A stretch of DNA of 64,000 nt from Salvator merianae (taxonomy: Eukaryota; Chordata; Lepidosauria; Squamata; Teiidae): NCBI GenBank assembly GCA_003586115.2, contig QVOM02000042.1, positions 75,721,722-75,785,721 of the forward strand, in the 5' to 3' direction. Under the pieces are notes generated by a model that saw only the letters and a program-made list of their open reading frames with translations, made no database searches and was not told the origin of the DNA. Both the position numbers and the translations under genes were made by a program. Positions 46,975 to 59,089 of the stretch are shown here, one piece after another. How positions within the stretch are numbered: position 1 is the first letter of the stretch; every line of letters begins with the position of its first letter.

Positions 46975-47190
46975 TACATAGGGGGGGGAAAGCATCTTAA
47001 AAGCACCTTAGAAGTGGTGGCATGTGGCCCCCATGTTTCCAGTCCATCTCTAATCCACCTTTTCTAGACTAGAATGTTCATGAAAGGGGGAGGGACAGTC
47101 TGGCACATGAACAATCCCAGCTGAGAACCATCTCTAAGCCATTTCTAAGCTCCTTCAGATAAACTTAAAAAAAAAAAAAACTGCATGTAA
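46975..47190. mobile_element. MITE, family B
   Basis: It begins TGCGTTCATACATA and ends TGCATGTAAACATA. CTCTAATCCACCTTTTCTAG and CAATCCCAGCTGAGAACC lie inside. A poly-G run (46981-46988) and poly-A (47167-47180) expanded near each end. Confidence 0.66.
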
Positions 47191-47230
47191 ACATAACCTT
47201 TGCTTTGTGCTGAATCCATATAGTAGAGAT

Positions 47231-47443
47231 CCTTTGTTGTTGTTGTCATCATTGGGTACCAGTAAGTTGTGGTTGACTCCTGGCTGACTTGCACGGACAG
47301 GTCCATGAACATTGATATGCAGTTTTCTCGGCAGAGATTGAAAAGTGATTTGCCAGTGCCTACTTCCAGGGAAAGGCTGGAGATCAAACCAGCAACCCTC
47401 CACTTTCCAGGCAGTTTGCTCTATCGCTGAGCTACAGCCACTC
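47231..47443 (-). mobile_element. tRNA-headed SINE with RTE-like tail, antisense, Pol III boxes preserved
   Basis: On the minus strand the head reads GTGGCTGTAGCTCAGCGATA. It has an A-box (complement of 47417-47434) and a B-box GGTTTGATCTCC (complement of 47379-47390), as in tRNA genes. The body CACTGGCAAATCACTTTTCA and GGAGTCAACCACAACTTACT leads to a (CAA)n tail. That tail resembles the (CAA)n end of BovB, so RTE machinery is its probable mobiliser. Confidence 0.8.
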
Positions 47444-48599
47444 CACTCCCATGAAGATCCCTTGTATCAGTTGGCAAAAAGACAATCATGGTGGGGCAGC
47501 TACTACAAAAAGATGAATTCTAGGTGCATGGGTGAAAACTCTAGCAGAACCCTAGTGATCCTCACGTGACACTTTATTTATTATGTGAGGTGATTTATAA
47601 TCTCTTTTTCACCTAGAGATCCCATAAGCAAGCACTTAAGGTTTCTGAAACAAGTGGGGGGTCAAGAGTGATAACAAGACCCAGGATAAAGTGAGCCAGC
47701 TGAAGAGGAGATTTCATTATCTGCTGCTATCTACACAATTCAGCAGGGCATCTATCTCCATGTAAGAGGGATATGAATGTGCTGCAGGATCAAGCTGGCA
47801 TGTGAAGAACAAACAAAGCCATGTTACAGAAAAGTCTGATGGGAAAATAAAATGGCATCAATGCCACTCTAATGTGGTTGAAGTTAGGATATCTAGCTAT
47901 GGACTCTGTCCTTAATATTTAGTAGTTTGATTAGGACTAACACCCCTGCAAACAAATATTTCGACAGATAAAAGTTATGCTGTTTTCCTATGTGCTCTGA
48001 AAGCTGCCCTGGGACATAAAAAGGAAAAAAAAAAGAGAGTGTAACATATACCTACTAATAATAGCAGAGTGTTATCAACTTAGGTACTGAAGGGAAAAAT
48101 GAGAAATAACACTGAAGACTGCATCATAGCCCTGGCAAAAGGGGGAAAACATCCCATTTGTTAGTGAAGCTGAAGCTACTTTGCTCATTAGAGAAACTGA
48201 AGGCAAACTGCTTGTTAGAGAAGGTGAAGATGAATTGCTACTGCCCTGGTGGCGTGTTTACTATGCACAGAGCACAGCAGCCCAGTGCTCACCATAGTAT
48301 ATATTTCCAGCAGATGAGTGCAGATTGGTAGACATCCAATTTTGTTTTGACCTTGGAATTTGCTCAGAAGTATCCCCCACTAAGATAAAAGTCCCTTTTT
48401 ATCCTCTCTGATGTGTATCACAGTTGCTTTTTCCACACACTCTTTCAAGAAGAAATACTTTTACCAGCGCTTCCTTTTCTTCACTGTGCTTTCACTGAGC
48501 CATCCCATGTTCTCTTAATTACCACCACAGTACTCTGCCAAATATACCTTTGAAGTCAATCGTGAAAGTCCTGCTTTGCCCAGGAAACAACACAAAGAA
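47444..48599. other. 1.1 kb without a recognisable gene
   Basis: A fragment near 47940-48010 has LINE-like wording, but it cannot be classified. Confidence 0.35.
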
Positions 48600-49420
48600 T
48601 TTCAATTTTTTTTGTTTTAGGTACTTCTCTCCCCCCATCTTATACCTAATGGTCTCTGGGTGATTTACAAGTACAATATCATAATTTACAATTCTAGAAC
48701 TGAGGACAAAATTAGAAAGCGTGTAAAGAACCAAAGAAGTAGAGAGGAAACTAAAAGCCAAACGCCTGGGTGAAAAGGTGCATCTTTACCAGGTACCAAA
48801 ACATACATAATATTAGTGCCTGGCAAACCTCTTAGGAAAGGATGTTCTACCAACTGGTGGGCACTACAGAGAAGGTTCGTTCTCTGAATATGAGGTAGAA
48901 ATAAGGAAGGCTTCCCCTACGCATCTTAAAAAATAGGCAGTCTATAGAAGAGGAGGCCCTCTTTCAAGTATTAGGATCCAAGCTATTTAAGGATTTATAA
49001 GTTAACATCAACACCTTGAATTGGGCCTGGTAGTAAATGGGCATCCAGCGTAGATCTTTCAGACCAGCATGATAAGCATTCAGTCAGAAGTACTCGTCAG
49101 CTGTTCAGCTGCTTAATTATGCATTAGTTGAATCTTCAGAACTATTTTCAAGGGCAGTCCTACATACAGTGCATTACAGTAGTGTAACCTGTAGTTACCA
49201 AAGCATGGGTCACAGTGGGCAAGTTGTCTTTAGCCAGGAAAGGCCAAAGCAGGCAAATTAGTCAGAAGTGGAACTAGGCATTTCTGGCTATTGTTGCCAC
49301 TTGACCTCAAGTGAACCATTGGCATCTCCAAATTTTTCACCTGTTCCTTCCGGGGAAGTGCAGTCCTGTCTAGGGCCAGATGCCTCTTTGCATGGGGGAG
49401 AATGGAAAGGCAAATACTTA
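48600..49420 (-). pseudogene. L2 LINE 3' region, antisense
   Basis: In reverse complement it aligns with 7660-8240. ACCCATGCTTTGGTAACTAC, GGACTGCCCTTGAAAATAG, CAATTCAAGGTGTTGATGTT and TAAAGATGCACCTTTTCACC correspond to the HALVTS, GLPLK, QFKVLMLTYKSLN and KMHLF parts. The 3' end has ACCCAGAGACCATTAGGTAT near 48640. No (AAAT)n tail remains. Confidence 0.78.
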
Positions 49421-49611
49421 TTGTAATAAAAGTTTGTAATTTTTATTGGCCACAGATGTCACTTGCCAAGGGCCATCTCCATCTCTGCTGGAATTATGTG
49501 AAAGTATTTCCTGTGGAATCAGGGAACAAAGTTTTGCAGCATTCTGGAGCGAATCAGTGTTACTAGTCAAGGATATGAAAGAGTGAAAGTGAGTGAATTA
49601 AATATTGAATA

Positions 49612-49730
49612 AGAACATAAGAACATAAGAGGAGCCTTGCTGGATCAGGCCGTAGCCCATCTAGTCCAGCATCCTGTTTCATACAGTGACCCACCAATTG
49701 TTTCTGGGCTTCTCAAGCAGAAAACAAAAG
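49612..49730 (-). mobile_element. CR1-like LINE 3' end, antisense
   Basis: AAGAACATAAGAACATAAGA, GAGCCTTGCTGGATCAGGCC and CCCATCTAGTCCAGCATCCT match the reversed 3' end seen at 42940-43005, with two tail repeats. Confidence 0.8.
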
Positions 49731-52700
49731 TAAAACCTTCACATGCTCTTGACTCCCCGCAAATGGTTTTACAGACATCCTGCCTGTCTTTCCAATGCAA
49801 TGCGAATACTGCAATATGATATCTTGGATGGGAAAACACAAAGAGCTGATGAGCCACATATGCCCTTGAGGTCATTATATTTCAGTCTGAGAATTGGAGA
49901 GCTGTCCTTGGGCCAAAGGCATTTCATGAAGCTTACGCTTTCATGGGATTGTATATTCAGACACTGAGCGTCTCCTTCACTAGCTTAAAACTCCGGCTAG
50001 AAAACCTGCCAGATTCCAATTTTGTGTGCTCTTGTCTTCATGTACCATTTCAGCTACAGGATTATGTTTTAGTTTTAGAAAAAAGGCTGTCTCTTAAGTT
50101 TGGCAATGTAATTGCTTCCATGAGGACCTGCTCCAACTGGTTTCTTGTCGGACCATGTTGAATTCTTGTTTCACAAACACAAACCATCTAAAGAAGGTAT
50201 AGAGTTGAAGGCATTCAACTCTGCACCTCTATAGCAATCAGAGGAATGGGGAGGGGGCAAAACTCATCTGTTCTTTCTGTGGCCTTCCCAGCAGTTGGTC
50301 TCTTCTTCCCAGCTGACTTGCAGCTGGGAGGAGCCAAGCAGCACCAGTGATTTTGTCCTTGCATGGCCTGTAGCAATCTTGCTCTCCCTGCTCTATCCCT
50401 GGACTCTACTAAGCCCAAACGCTTGATTTTTCCAACCAGGTCTGTTTTGCTGAGCGCAGGAAATGGCCATGGAAGTCCCTTTATCTGTATAGTAATCATA
50501 ACTTTCTTTATAAGGAAATTTGATCTGAGAAAAAAAGTCCTGTAGAAAAGCCAGGTCTTCCATATTTCACTTAGCAGGTGTCTTCACTCCAGTAATGCAA
50601 ACAAAAAACAGATTACTTTTCCTTACTGAATTTTCTACGGTAAGAGAAAGCGTGGATTAAATATTTTTTAAGAAAACAATCTGACGAAGACCATGGCCGA
50701 ATCCATTTGATGGCAGATCCTGCTGCTTGAGTGGAGAGTGCAGTTGCTTTGGCGATAAAGGAAGGAAGGATGCTGCTTGCATGTACCCCTGCCTCCCCCA
50801 TTCATGGCCGTGATGACGCTATAGCCAGGAAATCTTCATTCTCTAGCTTCAATGTTTCTACATGGTCTTATTTTGAATTGTCCCAGAAGCTGGCAATTTT
50901 TTGCATCCTTCAAAATGAAGCCAGGTAGATCTTGGCACAGGTAAATTGAGCAAGCCACTTTTGTCTGTTCATGCAACAGCAGTGGGGCAAGAAAGAGACA
51001 GAAAGCACAGTCAGAGTATTTTGATCAAGTCAGAGCATTTTGATGGCACCTTCCAATCCTCTATGGAAGGAAAGTGGACCAACAGGTGCAGGACAGGGTG
51101 AATCCCACGCCCTTCTGGCCATCCCATGGCACTATTATGAAGCTGTGCAGATCTTGTCATAAGCATGAGGGTGATACTGAACTGTGCATGCTTCTGCAGC
51201 ACTAAGCCCTAAATAATCTAGGCAGAGACAAAGAGTTCACTGCTTGGAAAGATCACAACTAGGTTTTTAGAGTTGGCTTGACAACCAAGGCAGCTAATAT
51301 AGTAGTAATATCATGTGATCAAATTATCTAGTTCTCAGTAGCTTTCATATAGCTGTGAGCCAGAGGAAGTTTCTGAGCCACCTTTAAAGGCAGCCCCATA
51401 CAGGTTTTATTGAAGCAGTTTAGTCTGGAAGTGACATGAAGAACTGAAGCAACTTCTGATCAATATTGTCTGCATTGTTGGAGTTAAGAAGTCCCAACAT
51501 ACAAGTTATTATTAAGTATTGCAGTCATTAGGTGATTATTTGAACTGATCCAAATGATGCTATTTGCAGTAAGTTTGGATAATATAGAAGTGTCATCTAT
51601 TGCACCTTAATTAGTGATAAATTCACTTAGATGTGTGATATCATTACTCAGTTCTATAACCAATGAATGAATACTGAATATAAGTAAAGCAAGCATTAGT
51701 CATAGCTGACTTACTTCATAGGGTTGGGGTAAGGATTATGAAGATAAATATTATCAAATGTGTTTCTCAATTATTAATAATGAATGTAAGCATGAAAAAC
51801 TGTAGAATCTATCCCTGACACTCAAATGACCTCATTTTCATTAATACAGAAGTTTTTTTACAGTATTCGTTTTTAGACAGTACACAGTTATATTAAAGGA
51901 ATTTTAAATTGTGTACCAATCAGACCTATGGGACTTTGCATAGTAAGGAACCTGTTTATTCACTGTCCTTAATACAACTGAGATATGCAGCAGTTTCTTT
52001 TTAAAGCTAAAAATCATGTTCTGTCAATCTTTCTGTCTATCTGCAACTGCCCAACAGTTAATACTTTAATTAAAATTAAATAAATTAAATCAAGTTGCAG
52101 ATAGCTAATATGAAAGTGAATGATCTAATGCAGATGGTACTTTAAGCAAACCCTTTAAATACAGTAGCTATGTCATCTTGTTCTAGTGTCTTTTGCAACA
52201 AACATGCTGCCATTTTTGTTGATGATAACAAAAGAAGTTGCTATTTTTCTCAGTTTTTACTGTGCTTTTATAAAACTACTAAGACAAAGATGCTATACTT
52301 TCCCATGGATTTAGATTCAATCCGCACATGGGAAATAGGGTGGCACACGGGTGACAAGAGGGTATTTCTATCAGAAGTAGGCACACACACTGTGTCCTAC
52401 ATTGGTCCCCAGGATCCAAGAAAGTGGATTTTCGGGAGAGTGGAATGCAGAGCTCTAAGGGTGCCTCTCTTATGTTGTGTGCAATGGGGATAGTGTGTGT
52501 TGCTGCAAGGTGCCTCCGCCACGGGGAAGCAGAAAGAAGCATGAATATTTAAACCAATGGTTTCAAAAAGCAACTCAATATCACAAGAGCTCCCTTTGAA
52601 CGGCTCGTTTCAAAAAAACATCTGGAAAGGAGAAAGGGTGATATCACTACAGTGATTCTGAAGGAAATGGGATTTGCAAGGGGCTAACCAATCCTTATTC

Positions 52701-53432
52701 AAAGCAAAGAAGCATGGCTGAAGGAGGAGGGGATGGGAAAAGGAAAAAAAGTTGGAAATGGGACAAAATCTGTTTTTATGATGGTCTGAGAGTGTAGACT
52801 GGTCGACCAGCTTGAATTTCCAAATGCACTCATTCTTGGATATTGTCTGAGCTGGCTTTTCCCTCTGTTTTTCTGGATGAGGTTTTGAAGGGCACCTTCA
52901 GAAAAGGGTAGACTATCACAAAGAGATGACTGTGAGTGCTCTTGAGAAGATGAGCTCAGATTCAAGAATATACTCCAAGTTTTCTGCCATGAACACAGAA
53001 GCAAAGACTTAATTCAGGGTGTCCACAATTTCCTCCTCTTTCAGTACATCTTTGGTTCCCTTTGTGTGCAGAAGACAAATGGCCTCCCTAGCTAGCTTGC
53101 TTCCAGTTACTTTTTCTAAAAAAAAAATATAGTTTTTGCAATATACTTTTTTTTCCTGTTACTTTCTCTTTGCATTTCTTTTGGTTTTCTTCATTAGGAC
53201 AAGCATTCCTATTTTTGAAAGATGTTTCCCTTGAAATTATTTTGCTGGACCAAACTCCCTGGAAAACATGGTGATGCTTGGGAAAGTGGGAGAAGGACAG
53301 CTAGGTAGTAGATGAATAGACTCAATTATGAAAGCAATAAAAAGTTCACAGGTAGACCTAAGAAAGATGGTAGAAGACCAGACTCTGTAGGAAGTCAGTC
53401 ATTATGGTTACCAAGAATCAGCCAATTATCCT
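49731..53432. other. 3.7 kb without a recognisable gene; MIR-like word at 51708-51740
   Basis: TTACTTCATAGGGTTGGGGT followed by AAGGATTATGAAG resembles a forward MIR core. A GA/T-rich patch lies at 53118-53160. No coding signal is credible. This is the longest poorly annotated stretch in the window. Confidence 0.4.
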
Positions 53433-53778
53433 AGAATCATAGAGTTGGAAGGGACCTCCAGGGCCATCGGGTCCAACCCCCTGCTCAATGCAAGATTCCC
53501 TAAACCATCCCAGACATGTCTGTCCAGCCTCTCCTTGAAGACCTGCAGCAAAGGAGAGCTCACCACCTCCTGTGGCAACCTATTCTATTGACTGATCGCC
53601 CTTACTGTCAGAAAGCTTTTTTCTAATATTTAGTCTGTATCTACTCCCTTGAAGTTTCATCCTGTAGTTTCTAGTTCTTCTTTCTTATGTAAGTGAGAAT
53701 AGGGCCAATCCCTCTTCACTGTGACAGCTCTTCAGATACTTGAAAACAGCTATCATGTCCCCTCTCAGTCTCTTCTCT
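53433..53778 (-). mobile_element. CR1 LINE 3' end, antisense
   Basis: AGAATCATAGAGTTGGAAGG followed by GACCTCCAGGGCCATC is the classical reversed CR1 3' terminus. Upstream coding remains on the minus strand read RRDMIAVFKYLKSCH (complement of about 53770-53725), standard for the CR1 ORF2 C-terminus. Confidence 0.9.

Positions 53779-53817
<39 letters not shown>
53779..53817. repeat. (CAAG)n microsatellite
   Basis: Nearly ten CAAG units, at the 5' edge of the CR1 fragment. Confidence 0.95.
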
Positions 53818-54414
53818 ATAATAGTTTTCCAGACACTGGTAGTGAACCATACTGTCCTCTTCTGAGTCTTTATGACTCTTTCTTACTCTACATAATATAT
53901 TGGCATGTGTACATACACACACATATACATGGAAACATAATCAAATGTCTAACTTATCTCAGATAATAATCTGGTTCCTAATCTGTACCTAGTCTGTAGC
54001 GACTGAAGTTTCTGAAACATTTTCAAGATCACATTTGGATCATGATTATAAAAGCAAGTGATAATTTACAAGGATACATGCCTTCCAGCTTTTCAAACTT
54101 GGCACACTGTTACTAAACATATGAAGGGATGTGGATGGGGACTAAGAGATGCTGTGAAAGTGGTTTGTCATAAAGGCTAATATATCTCTTACCAGGATTC
54201 TAATTAAGGGAATTGCCCAAATTGAGCAAATGTGTATCTACATTTAGGAACCAAGGATGCATTGGGACTACAGCTGATTTACTACTGTTGAATTACTGTT
54301 TGGTTTCTAACCAAACTGACTGACTGGATTACAGTGTCCATTTTGGTATGAGTTTGTTAGGTGTGGCTCAGGAGTTCATAGCAGCTATGACAACTATGGA
54401 TCTCAGAACAGTCC
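53818..54414. other. No gene recognised
   Basis: A short (CA)n occurs near 53911-53930. No other feature is seen. Confidence 0.35.
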
Positions 54415-54500
54415 TTTATTTATTTCTGTATTTATTTAGTTAGTTAGTTAGTTGCATTTTTATCCCACCCTATACCTGAAGATCTCAGGATAGGTTACCA
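54415..54500 (-). mobile_element. L2 LINE 3' tail, antisense
   Basis: TTATTTATTTCTGTATTTAT, a (TTAG)n run, then GCATTTTTATCCCACCCTAT and ACCTGAAGATCTCAGGATAG match the reversed end of the 6482-8302 element. Confidence 0.78.
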
Positions 54501-55149
54501 CAATAGAAACTGGATGTAAAATACACATGCTAAAAACGTTAGCAGTGCTTGGAAGTTCATGTTTTTATATTACTGTGCTATGATCTCTGAGTATTGTATC
54601 TATCTATTCCTGATGCCCAAAATCAATAGAAAAAGCCAGCTTCTCAGCCTTGCCATTCAATGAAGATTTTTTTTTCTCCATATTACTTGATTTTCCTGCC
54701 AGCATATCTCAGTCTGACACCCACAATGAAGTATTTGTGTTATTTTGACCAAGCAAGCTTGGTGTATCTGCAGGTGAGACAGACACCTGAGAGATGTTCA
54801 CAATGTAAACTAATAAATATAGTATTTTATTAAAATAAACAGTAAAGCTATAAAAATTGTTCTTAGTAGAATTCTGAAGCATATGATTTCAATGTGATTC
54901 ATAAAAGCATGTTAGTTTCTCTTCAGATTGTATAATCTTGTGTGCTTTTACAGAATTATAAGTGTGGTTACACTGAAGCTGCTGGATCTAATACAAACAC
55001 CAAATAATTAATAATGAAATATATACATCCACAAGCAGACAATATGTATGTTAATTATACAATTAGAAATTTACATACAATGGTAATGATTTCGTAAAAA
55101 AACTAAACAAAAAAATCACTTGTTCATAATAAAAACAACATTAAGAATG
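54501..55149. other. AT-rich region, partly shared with 29215-29340
   Basis: No gene. The last ~130 bases resemble the unit at 29215-29345. The rest is unclassified. Confidence 0.4.
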
Positions 55150-55814
55150 TCCTTGGTGGGTACTATAGGCAAACACCAAACATGGAGTGTTATTTTATAT
55201 ATATAGTAAATACTCAGCATACCTTTAATTACTTATCCATAGACAGAAACACATATATAAACCATAAAATAGATAATTCAGCCATAAGTATGTATAAAGT
55301 ATAAAGGTAAATATATCCTTATAAAATTAAATGAGAAACTCAAATACATACATTTCAAATACTGCTGTATCTATGTTTAAAAGTGAATGAAAAGTGGAAA
55401 GGGCTAACAAATATGTAGCTACTTTTTTGATAATTTGGCAGTCTTGGCTAAACAAAAGACAGTCAAATTTCTGCCACTCTGGTAATTGTATACCCTCATT
55501 CAATATATTCTGTAAATATTAATTGCTAATCCTCAGGCTTTAGGGACAATTAAATAGATAGTGGATAAGATCTCCTACCCTTTCTTTTTATTATTATTTA
55601 ATTTATTTTGAATAGTATAATAATATTTTCGTAATTATATCCAACTGTACTCAAGAATAATTATATAACCAAAAAGTAAACATAACAAGATTAAAACTTA
55701 GAGATATGCAACATACTGTACACTTAAAAGTAAAATCATTTTATTTTCCTTAATAGTTATATTTCTTATTTAAGCAATAGTGTTTTAGTGTTTGTCTGCA
55801 GTACCCACCAAGGA
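55150..55814. mobile_element. AT-rich inverted-repeat element
   Basis: TCCTTGGTGGGTACTATAGG at 55150 and its near inverse ending at 55814 form arms of about 31 bases with about five mismatches. The interior is AT-rich without a coding frame. Similarity to 29215-29400 extends to the left of the arm, so the true element boundary may be larger. Confidence 0.45.
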
Positions 55815-55824
55815 TACTGGGCAT

Positions 55825-56212
55825 TTTTGAATTTTCCACATTATCCCATTCTAACATGGAATTGGATACGCAGCGTGGACACCATCCACACTATGTGGCC
55901 CTATGCTGGAAGATGAGCAGGATACCAGCATTCACGATGTGATACCACACCATGCAGGTGCGATTGTGCATGCACAACTGCTGTGTGCTGTGTAGCCATG
56001 CATTCACACCCTGAAATGGGTGCAAATGCACTGGACCGGGAGCTGGATGTCTGCTCCAGTCAAGCTGTGTAGCACAAATTAGTGCTCCACAGTTATCCAT
56101 GATTGGGAGCAGAGATATGCTGCTCCTGATCACAAGGGCCTCCATGAAATGCAGATTCACTTTGCTAAAGAGCATCCCTGACACTTGCTAGTTCAAAGTA
56201 CGAAAAGTGTTG
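55825..56212 (+). mobile_element. MITE, family A
   Basis: GGACACCATCCACACTATGT, GATACCAGCATTCACGATGT, GAGCTGGATGTCTGCTCC, AGCACAAATTAGTGCTCCAC and GGGCCTCCATGAAATGCAG are family blocks in order. The right terminus is CAAAGTACGAAAAGTG. Confidence 0.62.
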
Positions 56213-56252
56213 TTGTCTGCTTGTGCATACCTTTGATTGAAATGCAGATAAA

Positions 56253-57568
56253 TGTCATGCCCCGCCCTGCACCAGTGGAAGCTGATTCCTCGAAATCCTC
56301 AGATGAGGACAGGGCACAAGGACACAGTGACCTTGACCATAATGGAACAGACTCTCCAGGACCTGGGTCTTCCCATAGCCCAGAGATTGAGAGACCTCTC
56401 CCTTGCCAGCAGAGACAGGAGAAGGTTAAAAGGCTTTGGGCTTTAAGAGTAAAGCAAAAGATGAATGAATGCGGCCCGTGCCCTCCCCATCTGTTGAACT
56501 CTGAGTCTGATCCTGAGGGATAAAAAGCCAGGAAGAACCTGCACTGGGTGCTCCTGGCAACCTGTTCTGGAAGCAACTCCCACGCTCCTGGATACTTCAC
56601 TCAGTTTGGACTAAAGATTTGAATTTTACTGTTATGTAATGCGTTAAAAGAGAACATATATAAGATGATATATCAATGTATTTAACACCTTATAAAATTT
56701 CAAAAATGTATCAAGGCATGTAAAGTAAGTGTTGGAAATGTAAAAAGCAAGAAGGCACTTTTTATCATATGTGGTGGACTTGTGTAAAACCAAAAAAGTT
56801 TTGGGTGCAAATATTTACACTTATGCAGAAGATCTTAAAGATAAATATTCCCTTTAAACCAGAATTTTTCTTATGGGGATAATAGAAAATAAGTTTGAGG
56901 GTGCCAATGTGTTATTGCAAAATATGGTGACTGAAGCTAGAATTGCATATGCACAGAAATGGAAGGGGAAAAACACCAACGGTGGACAATTGGTTGGTCA
57001 AAATGATGGATCTTGCCAAGATGGATAAATTGACTAACTTTTTGAGAAATAAAACAGTTGTTAGGTTTTATATAGACTGGAAACCCTTTATTGACTTTCT
57101 GCATGAATTGGAAAGTGCACTTGTGATTGCTGGATTTGAAGAATGGTAAGGAAAGAAGACAATCAGTGGAAGAAAAGAAACAAAGTGCTCAGGAGGAGCA
57201 AGAAATATGAAACATGGAAGAAACTTTGAAAGAAGAAGTCAACAATAGAAATATTAGTGTAAGAATGTTTGAGAATAATGTAAAATTTATATATTTTAAA
57301 ATAATAATAAAAAAGATGCTTCACTCAGAATGACTGACCCTGGCTTCTTGACTGATTCCTGGCTGAATTTGACCTTGCTCGGCTGCTCCTCTGGATTTGG
57401 TAACAAAACTGTCCTGCACAAGCTTTATTGCTGCAATTAGTAAAGACCATTTGTAGCCTGTTGCCTGCTGATTGATTGGAGCTGGGAATTCTCACTGTCC
57501 AGTGTGACAGGACAATAAAGAGGCAAAACTCCTGTTGCATTGCTATTATGGGAAATCCAGCAATGACA
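56253..57568 (+). mobile_element. Putative solo LTR split by an L1
   Basis: TGTCATGCCCCGCCCTGCAC starts it and CCAGCAATGACA ends it, giving matching TGTCA/TGACA ends. A TATA-like GATAAAAAGCC lies at 56517-56527 and AATAAAG at 57512-57518, in the right order. About 600 bases remain once the L1 is discounted. No target duplication was found at these edges, so the boundaries are tentative. No flanking gag-pol is seen. Confidence 0.5.
56605..57314 (+). mobile_element. 5'-truncated L1 3' end inside the putative LTR
   Basis: The flanking 14-base repeats GATACTTCACTCAG (56591-56604) and GATGCTTCACTCAG (57315-57328) differ at one base. The sequence encodes the ORF2 C-terminus: a zinc-knuckle-like block across 56740-56800, TEARIAYAQKWKG in one frame near 56930, and an open stretch at 56943-57146 with DNWLVKMMDL and WKPFIDFLHELE. 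A purine-rich 3' UTR and an A-rich tail with AAT interruptions follow. Confidence 0.88.
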
Positions 57569-57624
57569 CCGCGTTCCCTATAGTATCCTGGCTTGGTTTC
57601 ATGCCTGGTAAGAAGCTTTCAGGA

Positions 57625-57728
57625 TCAGCTGGTTTGGGGCTATCCGGAAGCCAACCGAGCACATGAAAAACAACAAAATGAAGTTCATGGGCACTTGGCT
57701 GGCTTCTGATAACCCCAGCTGAACCATT
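57625..57728. repeat. Inverted repeat (~40-base arms)
   Basis: AGCTGGTTTGGGGCTATCCG near 57629 and its partly matching inverse ending near 57726 (GGCTTCTGATAACCCCAGCT) could fold back. Further short inverted words surround it (57740-57785, 57799-57845), suggesting a hairpin-rich MITE. Confidence 0.55.
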
Positions 57729-58194
57729 TGCAAAAGCTGTTCACCAGACATGAAAGTAAGCAGGAGAATGCTCCTCATGTCTGGTTAGGGGCAGCAAGGG
57801 GCAATCATGGGATCTTGTTTAGATCCTACATTGCCTCTTGCCATCTGGAGGTAGCCTGAGTTGTAATAGTATACAGTTTCCAAGGACTAAAACATTTAAC
57901 CAGGCTTCTTCCAAACTCACTAAGAACAAGGATATTATTGCTAACAGTGTGACCTCAGGACCAGTAAATAGTTCATCATTTTCTGGCTGAAGATTGAACC
58001 AATGAGCTTAAGGGACTCACTCTCTCCTTAGCAGACTCTCACTGCAGTTTCCTCATGAAACTATACCAGTGTGGTTTATGAATAAATCCTGTCAACAGCT
58101 GTTTAACTGTAACCAGTCAGATTGTATTATTGCCTTCTTCTCAGTGTTTCTTACTTGCTTGCTAACTCCTGTCAGGCCTTGAACACATTCTGTT
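57729..58194. other. No gene recognised
   Basis: Hairpin-forming words at the start, then unclassified DNA. Confidence 0.35.
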
Positions 58195-58392
58195 AAAGGT
58201 GCACACACACTTGTGGCTTAGAGAGGGTTCTAAGGTGGGATTGTTCATAAGTCAGTCTGCTTCTCCCCCCTCTCATGAACATTCTAGGCTAGAAAAGGTC
58301 CATTAGAGATGGGATGAGAACACAAGCACCACACATGATTATCTCTAAGGCACTTTTGAGACACTTTTTTTGCTATGTGTCAGAGCAGCCCT
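58195..58392. mobile_element. MITE, family B
   Basis: TGGCTTAGAGAGGGTTCTAA, GGGATTGTTCATAAGTCAGT, CTCATGAACATTCTAGGCTA and GGCACTTTTGAGACACTTTT follow family B in the same sense as 11303. Confidence 0.66.
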
Positions 58393-59089
58393 AGTTAGAT
58401 GTCTTTACATTTCTTTCATATCTTTGTCCTATCTTGCTTGTCTTCACTCACAGTCCTGAGACCACAGTCTCTCTCTCTTTATTTTTTGGTCCAACATTGC
58501 AGCCTTGTTTCTCTCAGGTTTGTCCACCATTTGAGAGAAAACTACCATTCCTGCCTATGCCTGATTGACCAATAGGGTGCACAATCAACCCAAATACTGA
58601 CAAGCCACATCAGACTAGGATTTTCCTCCAAATCCTCACAATGTGTAGACCCCTTCACACTGAATGGACCTCCAAACCAGCTCCACAGATGGGAAGAACC
58701 TATTTAGATGGTCTGCTTGAAAAGGCAACTGGATCCTGTAATATTTTAAGATGAATTGGATGGATTCACAGCTGGGTCAGCCAGAGAGTTTGTTGACATT
58801 CTGATTGATACCTCCAACAGAGAATCAGCTCCATGCTATACATAGGAACTGTGAGAGCTGAAACAACAAGGTAAATGACTAGAGCAAAAGTGAAAAAGAC
58901 AGGACCTGAACATGACAGGATATGGAACACATTTAAAGATCTATATACTCTGGCATTATGGACAGGAGAAAATGGTTCCTTCTGCTCATATCTACAAGTA
59001 AATGACCAGCGGAACTTGTAAAATAACTAATTCAAATCTCACTTTTTTAGTGATTTTAAATGAATATTTTGAATAAATAATTTGCAGAT
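58393..59089. other. No gene recognised
   Basis: Unclassified DNA without a credible frame. Confidence 0.35.

Noticed and set aside
47417..47434. tRNA-like A-box/B-box considered as a genuine tRNA gene
   Set aside because: It continues into a SINE body with a second diverged copy at 38203-38403, and no complete cloverleaf with a T-arm and acceptor stem is seen.
56185..56600. Frames of 112 and 135 codons on opposite strands
   Set aside because: They lie within MITE A and the putative LTR, have no domain, and overlap each other as shadows.
56253..57568. Considered a complete LTR retrotransposon next to the MITE
   Set aside because: No primer-binding site, gag-pol or second LTR follows, so only a tentative solo LTR is listed.
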